Notes under the pieces: generated by a model
Told to the model about the DNA's origin: nothing
Seen by the model: the letters and a program-made list of their open reading frames with translations, nothing else
Databases searched by the model: none
Source: Rhizobium sp. BK196
Lineage (GTDB): Bacteria; Pseudomonadota; Alphaproteobacteria; Rhizobiales; Rhizobiaceae
Assembly (NCBI RefSeq): GCF_014193255.1
Contig: NZ_JACHZB010000001.1
Span: 776,018-840,017 of the forward strand
Length of the DNA: 64,000 nucleotides
Reading direction: 5' to 3'
Shown: piece by piece, positions 8,260 to 17,440 of the stretch
Layout: every line of letters begins with the position of its first letter
How positions within the stretch are numbered: position 1 is the first letter of the stretch
Program-made: the position numbers and the translations under genes

Positions 8260-11200
8260 TCAGGCAGCGTCTTCGATCTCTTCATCAGTCTTGCGCGGCA
8301 CGTAGTTGAGCACCGGTCCGAGCCAACGCTCGACCTCGGTGACATCCATGCCCTTGCGCTTGGCATAGTCTTCGACCTGATCGCGCTCCACCTTGGCGAC
8401 GCCGAAATAGTAGGAGCCCGGGTGGCCGATATAGATGCCGGATACTGACGAGCCGGGCCACATCGCATAGCTCTCGGTCAGCTTCACACCAGCGGTGTTT
8501 TCTGCGTCGAGAAGACCGAACAAAGTCTTTTTCTCAGTGTGATCAGGCTGGGCGGGATAGCCGGGTGCCGGGCGGATGCCGGCATAGGCCTCGGTAATGA
8601 GATCCTCGTTGGAGAGATGCTCGTCCTTGGCATAGCCCCAATATTCGCGCCGGACGCGCTCATGCATGCATTCGGCGAAAGCTTCGGCGAAGCGGTCGGC
8701 TAGCGCCTTCACCAGGATCGAGGAATAGTCGTCATTCGAGCGCTCGAAGCGCTCGGCGATGGCGATCTCCTCAAAACCGGCGGTTACCACGAAGCCGCCG
8801 ACATAGTCCTGCACGCCGCTGTTCACAGGCGCGACGAAGTCCGACAACGCCACGTTCGGACGGCCATCGCGTTTCGAAAGCTGCTGGCGCAGCGTGTAGA
8901 ACGTTGCCAACTCTTGCCTGCGGGCATCGTCCTTGAAGAGGCGGATATCGTCGCCGACGGTACCGGCCGGCCAGAAGCCGATGACGGCACGGGGACGGAA
9001 CCACTTCTCGTCGATGATCTTCTTCAGCATCGCCTGGGCGTCAGCCCAGAGAGCCCGCGCAGCTTCGCCTTGCTTCTCGTCTTCGAGGATCGCCGGGTAG
9101 CGCCCCCGCAACTCCCAGGTCTGGAAGAACGGCGTCCAGTCGATGTACTTGGCAAGTTCGGCCAGATCGTAGTCCTCGAACACCTTGGTTCCGAGGAAGC
9201 TCGGCTTGGTCGGCTTATAGGCTGCCCAGTCGACCTTCTGTGCGTTCTCGCGGGCGCGGGCGAGCGGCAGACGCACCTTTTCGGCTTCGCTGCGCGCATG
9301 GGCAGCAGCGACCTTGGCATATTCCGCCCTGATATCGTCGATATAACCCTGACGAGTGTCCGGCGACAGCAGCGAGGAGACGACGCCAACGGCGCGGCTG
9401 GCATCCGTCACGTAAATCGACTGACCCTTGTTATAGCCGGGATGGATCTTGACGGCCGTATGCACGCGGCTGGTCGTTGCCCCGCCGATCAGCAGGGGAA
9501 TATCGAAGCCCTGTCGCTCCATTTCGGCCGCTACATGCACCATCTCGTCGAGCGACGGCGTGATGAGGCCGGAGAGACCGATGACATCGACCTTCTCGGC
9601 GACAGCCGTCTCGAGGATCTTCGTTGCCGGCACCATGACGCCGAGATCGATGATCTCGTAATTGTTGCAGGCAAGCACGACGCCGACGATGTTCTTGCCG
9701 ATATCGTGCACGTCGCCCTTGACGGTCGCCATCAGGATCTTGCCGGCAGACTTGCGTTCCTCGCCGCCATTCTGACGCTTCTCCTCCTCCATGTAAGGAA
9801 GGAGCACGGCAACGGCCTGCTTCATGACGCGGGCGGACTTGACCACCTGCGGCAGGAACATCTTGCCCGAACCGAAGAGGTCGCCGACGACGTTCATGCC
9901 GGCCATCAGCGGACCTTCAATGACATGCAGCGGCCGCGCAGCCTGTTGGCGGGCTTCCTCGGTATCGGCTTCGATATATTCGGTGATACCGTTGACCAGC
10001 GCATGTTCGAGACGCTTCTCGACGCTCCATTCGCGCCAGGAGAGATCCTGCACCTTACCTTCCTTGGCGGCGGCGCCGCGGAAGCGTTCGGCAACCTCGA
10101 GCAACCGTTCGGTCGCGTCGGCGCGACGGTTCAGCACGACGTCTTCGCAGGCCTCGCGCAGTTCCGGATCGATCTGGTCATAGACGGCCAGTTGGCCGGC
10201 ATTGACGATGCCCATGTCCATGCCCGCCTGGATGGCGTGGTAGAGGAACACGGCATGCATCGCCTCGCGCACCGGCTCGTTGCCGCGGAAGGAGAAGGAA
10301 AGGTTCGAGACGCCGCCGGAGATATGGACGAGCGGCATGGTCTTGCGGATCGTGCGCGTCGCCTCGATGAAGTCGACACCGTAGTTGTTGTGTTCCTCGA
10401 TGCCGGTCGCGACGGCGAAGATGTTCGGGTCGAAGATGATGTCCTCGGGCGGGAAACCGACCTTCTCGGTGAGCAGCTTGTAGGCGCGCGTGCAGATCTC
10501 GACCTTGCGTTCGTAGCTGTCCGCCTGCCCTGTCTCGTCGAAGGCCATGACGACGACTGCCGCGCCGTAATTGTGCAGCAGACGCGCCTGGGCGAGGAAA
10601 TTCTCCTCGCCTTCCTTGAGTGAGATCGAGTTGACGATCGCCTTGCCCTGAACGCGCTTCAGGCCGGATTCGATGATCGAGAACTTCGACGAGTCGATCA
10701 TCACAGGCACGCGAGCGATATCCGGCTCGGCGGCGATCAGGTTCAGGAACTCGACCATCGCCTTTTCGGAATCGATCAGGCCTTCGTCCATGTTGATGTC
10801 GATCACCTGCGCGCCGTTTTCGACCTGGTCGCGGGCGACATCGAGCGCTGCCGTGAAATCGGCATTGGTGATCAGCTTGCGGAACTTGGCCGAACCGGTG
10901 ACGTTGGTGCGCTCGCCAACATTGACGAAGGGAATGTCCTTGGTCAGCTCGAAGGGCTCGAGGCCCGACAGCGACATGAAGGGACGATGCTCAGGGACCG
11001 GCCGCGGCTTATACTTCGCCACAGTCTCCGCAATCATCCTGATATGTTCGGGCGTCGAGCCGCAGCAGCCGCCGACGATGTTGACGAGGCCTTCGCGGGC
11101 AAAGCTGTCGATCTGCGCCGCCATCAGTTCCGGCGTTTCGTCATACTGGCCAAACTCGTTCGGCAGCCCGGCATTCGGATAGGCGCAGATGAAGGTATCG

Positions 11201-12033
11201 GCAACGCCCGAAAGCTCCTGCAGATGCGGGCGCATCGCATTGGCGCCGAGCGCGCAGTTGAGGCCGATCGTGAATGGGTTGGCATGGCGCACCGAGTTCC
11301 AGAAGGCGCTCGGCGTCTGGCCGGACAACGTGCGGCCCGAGAGATCGGTGATCGTGCCGGAGATCATGACAGGCAGGCGGATGCCCTTCGCCTCGAAACG
11401 CTCCTCGCAGGCAAAGATCGCAGCCTTGGCATTCAGCGTATCGAAAATCGTCTCGATCAGGATGATATCAGCGCCGCCATCGATCAGGCCATCGATCTGC
11501 TCGGCATAGGCATCACGCAGATCGTCAAAGGTGACGGCGCGGAAACCAGGATTGTTGACGTCGGGCGAGATCGAAGCCGTGCGGTTCGTCGGACCGATGG
11601 CGCCGGCAACGAAGCGGCGCTTGCCGTCCTCGCGCTCTGCACGCTGGGCTGCCCGGCGCACGATCTCCGCACCTTCCTTGTTCAGCGCATAGACCTCACC
11701 TTCCATCTGGTAATCGGCCTGCGCGATGCGGGTCGAGGAGAAGGTATTGGTCTCAAGAATATCGGCGCCGGCCTTGGCGTATTTGTAATGGATTTCTTCA
11801 ATGGCGTCCGGCTGCGACAGGATCAGCAGGTCGTTATTGCCCTTCTGATGGCAGGCACAGCCGATGAAACGCGAACCGCGGAAATGGTCTTCATCGAAGC
11901 CCAAACCCTGGATCTGCGTGCCCATGGCACCGTCAAGGACGAGAATGCGTTCGCTGGCTGCCTTCTTCAGCGCCGCGAATACTTCACTGCCATCACGCTT
12001 GCCCCCTTCGGGGCCAAAGAGATTATCGAACAC
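8260..12033 (-). CDS. metH: Cobalamin-dependent methionine synthase
   Basis: A 1257-aa, full-length MetH that methylates homocysteine using 5-methyltetrahydrofolate. Domain order is complete: homocysteine-binding barrel with DGAMGTQIQ near residue 35 and the zinc ligands (NCALGAN region and GGCCGSTP); pterin-binding domain ([16 protein letters not shown]); cobalamin domain with the [10 protein letters not shown] motif carrying the axial His; and the C-terminal activation domain. I start at the GTG at 12033 because AAGGAG lies 7 nt upstream; upstream in-frame ATG starts lack this. A perfect palindrome about 40 bp upstream is a candidate SahR operator. It is transcribed alone, with a terminator at 8172-8198. 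Confidence 0.97.
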   Translation of the reverse strand: MFDNLFGPEGGKRDGSEVFAALKKAASERILVLDGAMGTQIQGLGFDEDHFRGSRFIGCACHQKGNNDLLILSQPDAIEEIHYKYAKAGADILETNTFSSTRIAQADYQMEGEVYALNKEGAEIVRRAAQRAEREDGKRRFVAGAIGPTNRTASISPDVNNPGFRAVTFDDLRDAYAEQIDGLIDGGADIILIETIFDTLNAKAAIFACEERFEAKGIRLPVMISGTITDLSGRTLSGQTPSAFWNSVRHANPFTIGLNCALGANAMRPHLQELSGVADTFICAYPNAGLPNEFGQYDETPELMAAQIDSFAREGLVNIVGGCCGSTPEHIRMIAETVAKYKPRPVPEHRPFMSLSGLEPFELTKDIPFVNVGERTNVTGSAKFRKLITNADFTAALDVARDQVENGAQVIDINMDEGLIDSEKAMVEFLNLIAAEPDIARVPVMIDSSKFSIIESGLKRVQGKAIVNSISLKEGEENFLAQARLLHNYGAAVVVMAFDETGQADSYERKVEICTRAYKLLTEKVGFPPEDIIFDPNIFAVATGIEEHNNYGVDFIEATRTIRKTMPLVHISGGVSNLSFSFRGNEPVREAMHAVFLYHAIQAGMDMGIVNAGQLAVYDQIDPELREACEDVVLNRRADATERLLEVAERFRGAAAKEGKVQDLSWREWSVEKRLEHALVNGITEYIEADTEEARQQAARPLHVIEGPLMAGMNVVGDLFGSGKMFLPQVVKSARVMKQAVAVLLPYMEEEKRQNGGEERKSAGKILMATVKGDVHDIGKNIVGVVLACNNYEIIDLGVMVPATKILETAVAEKVDVIGLSGLITPSLDEMVHVAAEMERQGFDIPLLIGGATTSRVHTAVKIHPGYNKGQSIYVTDASRAVGVVSSLLSPDTRQGYIDDIRAEYAKVAAAHARSEAEKVRLPLARARENAQKVDWAAYKPTKPSFLGTKVFEDYDLAELAKYIDWTPFFQTWELRGRYPAILEDEKQGEAARALWADAQAMLKKIIDEKWFRPRAVIGFWPAGTVGDDIRLFKDDARRQELATFYTLRQQLSKRDGRPNVALSDFVAPVNSGVQDYVGGFVVTAGFEEIAIAERFERSNDDYSSILVKALADRFAEAFAECMHERVRREYWGYAKDEHLSNEDLITEAYAGIRPAPGYPAQPDHTEKKTLFGLLDAENTAGVKLTESYAMWPGSSVSGIYIGHPGSYYFGVAKVERDQVEDYAKRKGMDVTEVERWLGPVLNYVPRKTDEEIEDAA

Positions 12034-12074
12034 GGGAAGGCTCCTTGATATCACAAGATCGGAAACGACCAATC

Positions 12075-12094
12075 ACATAAAGATATCTTTATGT
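12075..12094. promoter_or_regulatory. Perfect 20-bp palindrome upstream of metH, candidate SahR operator
   Basis: ACATAAAGATATCTTTATGT reads identically on both strands and sits 42 bp before the metH start. ArsR-family SahR proteins, which sense S-adenosylhomocysteine, control methionine-cycle genes in Alphaproteobacteria through AT-rich palindromes of this type; that match is from memory. The site also lies about 115 bp before the divergent isomerase gene. Confidence 0.65.
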
Positions 12095-12207
12095 CAACAT
12101 ATGCCTGTTACTTTAGGGACATTACGAGCCTTGGCGGATGACAGACTCGCACGACCTCTATATAGGCGTTTTCCTAAAGGCATTGTGCACGAATTCGGAG
12201 GAGTATC

Positions 12208-13452
12208 ATGGCACCTGCACTCGGCAACTGGTCCACCCGTGCCTATCATCGCGGCTGGCTGCTTTCGCAGGCCAACGGTCTCTTCGATTTCTTCCAGCAC
12301 AATTCCATCAATCCCAAAGGCGGCTTCTACGACCTCGACGACGCCGGCAAGCCGCTCAATGCCGAAGGCCAGGTACGTCCACTCCATATTGCCTCGCGCG
12401 CCGTCCACTGCTTCTCGATCGGCACACTGCTCGGCCGCCCCGGTGCCGCAGATGTCGTCGATCACGGCATGAACTACATCTGGAACCAGCATCGTGACCG
12501 CAAGAACGGCGGTTACTTCTGGTCGCTCAACAACAACGGTCCCGTCGATTCCAACAAGCAGGGCTACGGTCACGCTTTCGTCCTGCTCGCCGCCTCATCG
12601 GCCAAAACGATCGGCCATCCGCTCGCCGATGGCATGCTCGCCGATATCACCGAGGTCCTGAACACGAAGTTCTGGGAAACCAAATTCGGTGCTATCGCCG
12701 AAGAGTTCACCGCGGACTGGCAACCGCTCGATGGCGGCACCTATCGCGGCCAGAATTCCAATATGCATCTCACCGAAGCGTTGATGGCCGCCTTCGAGGC
12801 GACCGGTGACCGCGACTACCTCACCAAGGCCGAAAGCATCGCCGATCTCGTCATCCGCCGTTCGGCCGGTTCCGTCGACTGGCGCGTCGCCGAGCATTTC
12901 GATGCCGAATGGAACCTCGATAAGGATTACTATCATCCGAACGAAATGTTCCGCCCCGCCGGCACGACGCCGGGCCACTGGCTGGAATGGACTCGCCTGA
13001 TCCTGCAGCTCTGGGCGCTCGGGGGCAGGAAGATCGACTGGATGCCGGATGCGGCCAAGGCCCTCTTCGAGCAATCCATGGCTCTCGGCTGGGACAATGA
13101 TAAGGGCGGCTTCTTCTATACGCTCGACTGGGCCGACAAGCCGGCCAAGCGCAACAAGCTCTGGTGGCCGGCCTGCGAGGGTGCTGCCGCCGCGCACTTC
13201 CTCAACGAGCACCTGCCGAGCGACTATCATGAAGAATGCTACCGCAAGATCTGGAACGTGATCGAGCGCAGCTTCATAGACCATGAGAATGGCGGCTGGC
13301 ACGAGGAACTGACGGAAGACCTCGTTCCCTCGCACTCGCTCTTCCCCGGCAAGGGCGACATCTACCACGCCCTGCAGGCCTGCCTTATCCCGCTCTTCCC
13401 AGCGACGGGCAGCCTGACCAAGGGGATCATTGAAGCCGGCGGCAAGCTCTGA
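12208..13452 (+). CDS. AGE family epimerase/isomerase (YihS/mannose-isomerase-like)
   Basis: A 414-aa (alpha/alpha)6-barrel sugar isomerase. Recognisable segments are RPLHIASRAVHCFS (about 52-65), an NSNMHLTEALMAAFEAT helix (about 190), the EHFDAEWN turn, PGHWLEWTRLIL (about 255), and KLWWPACEGAAAAHFL (about 315). The conserved His residues of the PGHWxEW and HSLFPGKGDIYH regions match the catalytic acid/base pair of AGE/YihS enzymes. Length equals that of YihS. Likely substrates are mannose/fructose-type aldoses or ketoses or N-acylglucosamine; the sequence does not decide. The ATG is preceded by GGAGGAG. It is not clearly in an operon. Confidence 0.85.
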   Translation: MAPALGNWSTRAYHRGWLLSQANGLFDFFQHNSINPKGGFYDLDDAGKPLNAEGQVRPLHIASRAVHCFSIGTLLGRPGAADVVDHGMNYIWNQHRDRKNGGYFWSLNNNGPVDSNKQGYGHAFVLLAASSAKTIGHPLADGMLADITEVLNTKFWETKFGAIAEEFTADWQPLDGGTYRGQNSNMHLTEALMAAFEATGDRDYLTKAESIADLVIRRSAGSVDWRVAEHFDAEWNLDKDYYHPNEMFRPAGTTPGHWLEWTRLILQLWALGGRKIDWMPDAAKALFEQSMALGWDNDKGGFFYTLDWADKPAKRNKLWWPACEGAAAAHFLNEHLPSDYHEECYRKIWNVIERSFIDHENGGWHEELTEDLVPSHSLFPGKGDIYHALQACLIPLFPATGSLTKGIIEAGGKL

Positions 13453-13462
13453 GGCGAAAGCC

Positions 13463-14086
13463 TCAGTAGCCAGGCATGGCCGGCGGCGCTGCGTTCGGAT
13501 TCTGCTGGAACCACTGCACTTCCGCGCTGGTATCGTCGAGTTGATCCTGAACGTCACGCTGCTCTCTGCGGATGCGGCGCATATCGTCTTCGAGATCGTC
13601 CATCCGGCGGCGGATATCGCGCCGGTCTGCATCCGGCGCATCCTTGAGCTTGCGCGACAGGTCGTCGATCTCGGCTTCCTTCGATCCGTAGTCGCTTTGA
13701 AGCGAACTCAGACGCGACTGCTGTGAATTCTGGCGATTGCCGAGCATGTAGCCACGCAGAAAACCGGGCGCTGTCTCCGGCGGGCAGACATTGGAATAGC
13801 CGTGACCCGCCTGCCCGTGCATCAAGCCGCTCATCGGCGTGCAATAGCGCACCAAGCCTGCCTGATAACCCTGATACCAGATCGTCTGGTCGGGAACGAT
13901 CTTCACCCGCTCGCAGGATTTGGCATGCGCGGCAAAACGCTCCTGCGGCTCGTATCCGGCAGCGCCGTCGGATTCACCGATCACCCGCCAGTCGGCGGCG
14001 ACGCATTCTTCCTTCGAGAGCGTATTGCAGGAAGCGAGGAAAAGACTGAAACCAATTGCAAGAAAGGCAAAGAGCAAACGTAACAT
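13463..14086 (-). CDS. DUF2799-type lipoprotein
   Basis: A 207-aa putative lipoprotein. The N-terminus MLRLLFAFLAIGFSLFLASC ends in a lipobox (LASC), so Cys20 would be lipidated. Residues 20-110 contain the DUF2799 pattern (CVAADWRVIGESDGAAGY, then YQGYQAGLVRYCTP and GxxLG). From about residue 120 onward the protein is a charged coiled coil (RRRMDDLEDDMRRIRREQRDVQDQLDD). Role unknown; an envelope location is inferred. I prefer the inner ATG at 14086 to a GTG at 14107 because only the former puts the signal at the N-terminus. It converges with the isomerase gene with a 10-bp gap. Confidence 0.75.
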   Translation of the reverse strand: MLRLLFAFLAIGFSLFLASCNTLSKEECVAADWRVIGESDGAAGYEPQERFAAHAKSCERVKIVPDQTIWYQGYQAGLVRYCTPMSGLMHGQAGHGYSNVCPPETAPGFLRGYMLGNRQNSQQSRLSSLQSDYGSKEAEIDDLSRKLKDAPDADRRDIRRRMDDLEDDMRRIRREQRDVQDQLDDTSAEVQWFQQNPNAAPPAMPGY

Positions 14087-14208
14087 GATGTCCCGGCAGC
14101 AAGTCACTAAACCGGGCGCACCTTATCGTTACGACATGCGACCGTCACCGGGAACGGATCGCGATCTTGGGTTTTTTGTGGCTTCTATTTGTCAAAAATG
14201 CGGCAGAG

Positions 14209-14697
14209 TCATCTAAGCCGCAGGCTTTCGAGATCCTTTGCCAGGATCAGTGCCAGCGCCTCGACCGCGAGATTGTGGTCGTCGCGCTGCGGCAGGCCGG
14301 ATACGGTGACGGCGCCGATGCAGCCCGTGCCTCTGACATTGATCGGGAAACTACCGCCATGCGGAGCATAATCCGCCGGCGAGAGCCCGTTATCTTCAAC
14401 CGTCTTGCCTTCCTTCTGCAGCTTGAGGCCGGAAGCGTAGCTGCTGCGGAAATAGCGGGACACCATATTGCGCTTGCGCCGCACCCAATTGACGTTGTCA
14501 GGCGTCACACCAGGCAAGGCCGCGTAGAAGACCGGCATGGAATGCAGCGTGATATCGATCGCGATGCCGAGGCCGCGTTCGGTGGCGAGCTCCTGCAACA
14601 GCTTGCCGAGCTGCCATGCAGTCGTCAGATCGAAGGCATCGAAGCTCAACGCCTTTTCCTGTTCCGCAATCCGGATCAGATCCTCGTCGATCGACAT
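14209..14697 (-). CDS. UPF0303 / haem-degrading-domain (DUF336-like) protein
   Basis: A 162-aa cytoplasmic protein of the HbpS/GlcG-like fold. It begins with an acidic helix (IDEDLIRIAEQEKALSFDAFD), carries the family segment NWVRRKRNMVSRYFRSSYASGLKL at about residues 68-91, and ends with the APHGGSFPINVRGTGCIGAVTVSGLPQRDDHNLAVEAL stretch, in which GTGCIGAVTVSGLPQ is the hallmark. The biochemical role of UPF0303 proteins is not established. The start at 14697 has GGAGAG upstream. It stands alone between the DUF2799 gene and the racemase operon. Confidence 0.8.
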   Translation of the reverse strand: MSIDEDLIRIAEQEKALSFDAFDLTTAWQLGKLLQELATERGLGIAIDITLHSMPVFYAALPGVTPDNVNWVRRKRNMVSRYFRSSYASGLKLQKEGKTVEDNGLSPADYAPHGGSFPINVRGTGCIGAVTVSGLPQRDDHNLAVEALALILAKDLESLRLR

Positions 14698-14807
14698 GGC
14701 ACGGCTCTCCTCTCAGCGTGATGATCGGCAGTGACCATTCTCACGCGAGGGGGAAAAGTAAAGTCAAAACTTGGGCCTGTGCACCATCAAGAGCTTCGAT
14801 GTGATGC

Positions 14808-15551
14808 TCAGCCGATCGCTCGGCTTGGTGCAAAACCGCTCATCGCGCCCATGAAATGTTTCGGCAGCGGCGAGGCATAGGAGCCGCGCTTGCTGGTCGA
14901 AAGACCGAGCGACACGAGCGCTTCCGCCTGCTTGACGGCCGCCGCCACCCCATCGATGACGGGCACGCCATAGTGCTCTTGAAGCTCGCGCGCCAGATCG
15001 GTCATGCCGGCGCAGCCAAGCACGATTGCCTCTGCGCCATCCTCCGAAAGCGCTCTCTCAATTTCCGCCTTCAGCTTGCCGATCGCCCCTGAGGCTTCAT
15101 CCTCCAGCTCCAGCACCGGAATATCCGATGCCCTCACCTTCGCGCGACTACCCATGCCATAACGGCGCACGAGATTGTCGATCAGCACGCGGGACCGCTC
15201 CAGTGTCGTCACCACCGTAAAGCGCTGAGCGAGGAAGCCCGCTGTAGCGACAGCGGATTCGCAGAGCCCGAGAACGGGCACGTCAGCGAAGGTGCGTGCC
15301 GCATCAAGCCCGGTATCGTCGAAGCAGGCGACGATCGCCGCATCGTATCCTGCCTCCTGCCGCTCCTTCAGCTCCGTCAGCAGACCAGGGATGGCAAGCG
15401 CCCCGTCATAATGCCCCTCGATGGAAACTGGCCCCATGCGCGAGGTCGCGGCGACGATCTCGGTGCCGGCCGCGGCGACCGCACGCGCGGCGGCGGCCGC
15501 CTTCTCAGTCATGGAAGCGGTCGTATTGGGATTGACGATCAATATGCGCAT
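14808..15551 (-). CDS. Aspartate/glutamate racemase family protein, hydantoin racemase-like
   Basis: A 247-aa enzyme of the two-cysteine racemase family. The N-terminus MRILIVNPNTTASMT is characteristic of hydantoin racemases. The two catalytic Cys are visible in AAIVACFDDTGLDAA (about residue 75) and EAIVLGCAGMTDL (about residue 185). It would racemise a hydantoin or a related amino-acid derivative. The ATG at 15551 begins one base after the stop of the upstream permease, so it belongs to the polyamine-type ABC operon. This suggests that the transporter imports a hydantoin, allantoin-like or amino-acid-derived compound. Confidence 0.85.
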   Translation of the reverse strand: MRILIVNPNTTASMTEKAAAAARAVAAAGTEIVAATSRMGPVSIEGHYDGALAIPGLLTELKERQEAGYDAAIVACFDDTGLDAARTFADVPVLGLCESAVATAGFLAQRFTVVTTLERSRVLIDNLVRRYGMGSRAKVRASDIPVLELEDEASGAIGKLKAEIERALSEDGAEAIVLGCAGMTDLARELQEHYGVPVIDGVAAAVKQAEALVSLGLSTSKRGSYASPLPKHFMGAMSGFAPSRAIG

Positions 15552-15552
15552 G

Positions 15553-16374
15553 TCAGCGGGTCTTTGCCTGCCGCCGGCCGAGCATCGCCATGATGCCGAG
15601 CGCGACGAGAATGATGGTGAAGGAGAAAAGCGTCGTGACCGTGCCGAGCGCATAGAGGACCGGCGTCGTCACGTTCGTGGTCATACCGTAGATTTCAAGC
15701 GGCAGCGTGTTGTAGGTGCCCGACGTCATCAGCGTGCGGGCAAATTCATCATAGGAAAGCGTGAAGCCGAAGAGGCCGACGCCGATGAGACTGGGTGCAA
15801 TCATCGGCAGAACGACATGGCGGAAGGTTTGCCATGACGTCGCGCCGAGATCGCGCGCGGCCTCCTCGTATGCCGGCGAGAAGCGGTTGAAGACAGCAAA
15901 CATGATCAGCACGCCGAAGGGCAGCGTCCAGGTCAGATGCGCGCCGAAGGCCGAGGAATACCAGGCAGGCCTAAGCCCGCCCTGCTGGAAGACGACGCCG
16001 ATGCCGAGCGAGATGATGATCGACGGTACGACGAGGCTCGCGACCGTCGCATAAAACAGCACCGACGAGCCGCGGAACCGCCGGCGGAAGGCAAAGCCCG
16101 CCATCAGCGAGACGACCACGGTCACCACCATCACCATCAGCCCGAGAATGAAGGAGCGTTGGAAGGAGGCGCCGAAATCGCCGACGGCCTGCTTTTCAAA
16201 GAGATTGAAGAACCAGTGCGTCGAAACACCATTCAGCGGGAAGGTCAAACCGCCATCCGGCCCCTGGAAGGAGAGAATGACGATCGCCGAAAGCGGCCCA
16301 TAGAGAAAGAGCACGAAAAGGCAGAAGAAGGCGGCAAGGACGTAGAATTCGAGGGAGCGTTTTTCGCGGTACAT
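15553..16374 (-). CDS. ABC transporter permease (PotC type)
   Basis: A 273-aa inner-membrane permease with six predicted membrane segments. The EAA loop is EEAARDLGATSWQTFRHVVLPMIAPS near residues 165-190, typical of the spermidine/putrescine transporter class. It begins one base after the stop of the PotB-like gene and ends one base before the racemase gene, so the three are probably translated from one mRNA. Confidence 0.9.
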   Translation of the reverse strand: MYREKRSLEFYVLAAFFCLFVLFLYGPLSAIVILSFQGPDGGLTFPLNGVSTHWFFNLFEKQAVGDFGASFQRSFILGLMVMVVTVVVSLMAGFAFRRRFRGSSVLFYATVASLVVPSIIISLGIGVVFQQGGLRPAWYSSAFGAHLTWTLPFGVLIMFAVFNRFSPAYEEAARDLGATSWQTFRHVVLPMIAPSLIGVGLFGFTLSYDEFARTLMTSGTYNTLPLEIYGMTTNVTTPVLYALGTVTTLFSFTIILVALGIMAMLGRRQAKTR

Positions 16375-16375
16375 C

Positions 16376-17287
16376 CTAAAGCTCCTTGCGGATATCGACG
16401 ACGCGCAGGATCGCCGCGACCATCATCAGCACCACCACCAGCAGCACGACGGCATTGGCGGCGGCGGCTGGATATTGCAGCAGCGACATCTGGTTCTTCA
16501 TCATCAGAGCCACCGAGGCGCTCTGCCCCCCCGACATAACCTGCACGGTGGAGAAGTCAGCCATGACCAGCGTGACGACGAAGATCGTGCCGATCGCTAT
16601 GCCGGGCTTGGCAAGCGGGATGACCACATTCCACAAAACCTGCCTGCCGGAAGCACCGGCATCGCGCGCCGCTTCAAAGAGCGAACGGTCGATGCGCATC
16701 AGCGTGTTGAAGATCGGTGTCACCATGAAGAGCGTGTAGAGATGCACCATCGCGAGTACCACGGCGAAATCCGAATAGAGCAGCCATTCCACCGGCTGCG
16801 GTACGATGCCCATCTGTACCAGCGCCGAATTGACGAGACCGTTGCGGCCGAGCACTGGGATCCACGAGATCATGCGGATGATGTTCGATGTCATGAAGGG
16901 CACGGTGCAGACGAGGAAGAGGATCATCTGCGTGGAGGTCTTGCGGATATGGAAGGCCAGGAAATAGGCGACCCAGAAGCCGATGAAGAGCGTCAGGGCC
17001 CAGACAATCACGGTGAATTTCAGCGTGTTGAGATAGGTCTTCCAGGTCACCCATGAGCCGAGCGTGTCGGTATAGTTCATGGTCAGGAAGTCGGGATAGA
17101 GACCGGCGAAATCATAGTCCCAGAAGCTGACGATAGCGATCATCGCGATCGGCAGGATGAAGAAGAAGCCGAGGATGGCGATCAGCGGCGTGGCCTGCAG
17201 ATAGGAGATCGCCCATGGCGCAAGCCGGAAGGCGCGTTTGGGCGTCTCCGCGGCCGGTATCGTCTGCTCTGAAGCGATCGTGGCCAT
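16376..17287 (-). CDS. ABC transporter permease (PotB type)
   Basis: A 303-aa permease with a long cytoplasmic N-terminus and six membrane helices. The EAA loop (LFEAARDAGASGRQVLWNVVIPLAKPG) lies near residues 205-230. It pairs with the PotC-like subunit encoded next. It is separated from the upstream binding-protein gene by 153 bp containing a large extragenic palindrome, which could lower permease synthesis relative to the binding protein. Confidence 0.9.
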   Translation of the reverse strand: MATIASEQTIPAAETPKRAFRLAPWAISYLQATPLIAILGFFFILPIAMIAIVSFWDYDFAGLYPDFLTMNYTDTLGSWVTWKTYLNTLKFTVIVWALTLFIGFWVAYFLAFHIRKTSTQMILFLVCTVPFMTSNIIRMISWIPVLGRNGLVNSALVQMGIVPQPVEWLLYSDFAVVLAMVHLYTLFMVTPIFNTLMRIDRSLFEAARDAGASGRQVLWNVVIPLAKPGIAIGTIFVVTLVMADFSTVQVMSGGQSASVALMMKNQMSLLQYPAAAANAVVLLVVVLMMVAAILRVVDIRKEL

Positions 17288-17335
17288 GCCTGGTCCTTTC
17301 CTTCATCGAGGTGAGAAAGGAGAGGTCGATGAAGA

Positions 17336-17427
17336 CCCCTCCCCAACCCTCCCCACAAGGGAGAGGGAGAACGGTGCCGCACCCTCGACAAGTTCCCTCC
17401 CCCTTGTGGGGAGGGTTAGGGAGGGGA
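17336..17427. repeat. Large extragenic palindrome (rhizobial REP-like element)
   Basis: The left arm (17336-17361) and right arm (about 17395-17427) are near-perfect inverted repeats. Each carries the core CCCTCCCC / GGGGAGGG and CCACAAGGG / CCCTTGTGG, with a loop of about 30 bp. The element lies between the binding-protein and permease genes of one operon. Similar G/C-rich palindromes are common between rhizobial genes; a role in mRNA stability or attenuation is inference. Confidence 0.75.
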
Positions 17428-17440
17428 AAGCCGTGGATAC

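Noticed and set aside
8914..10623. 569-codon plus-strand frame opposite metH
   Set aside because: metH on the minus strand is unmistakable; the antisense product is compositionally odd (His/Arg/Asp-rich) with no domain.
12034..12207. SAM or cobalamin riboswitch upstream of metH
   Set aside because: The gap to the start is only about 40 nt on the metH side and lacks riboswitch elements; the palindrome explains it better.
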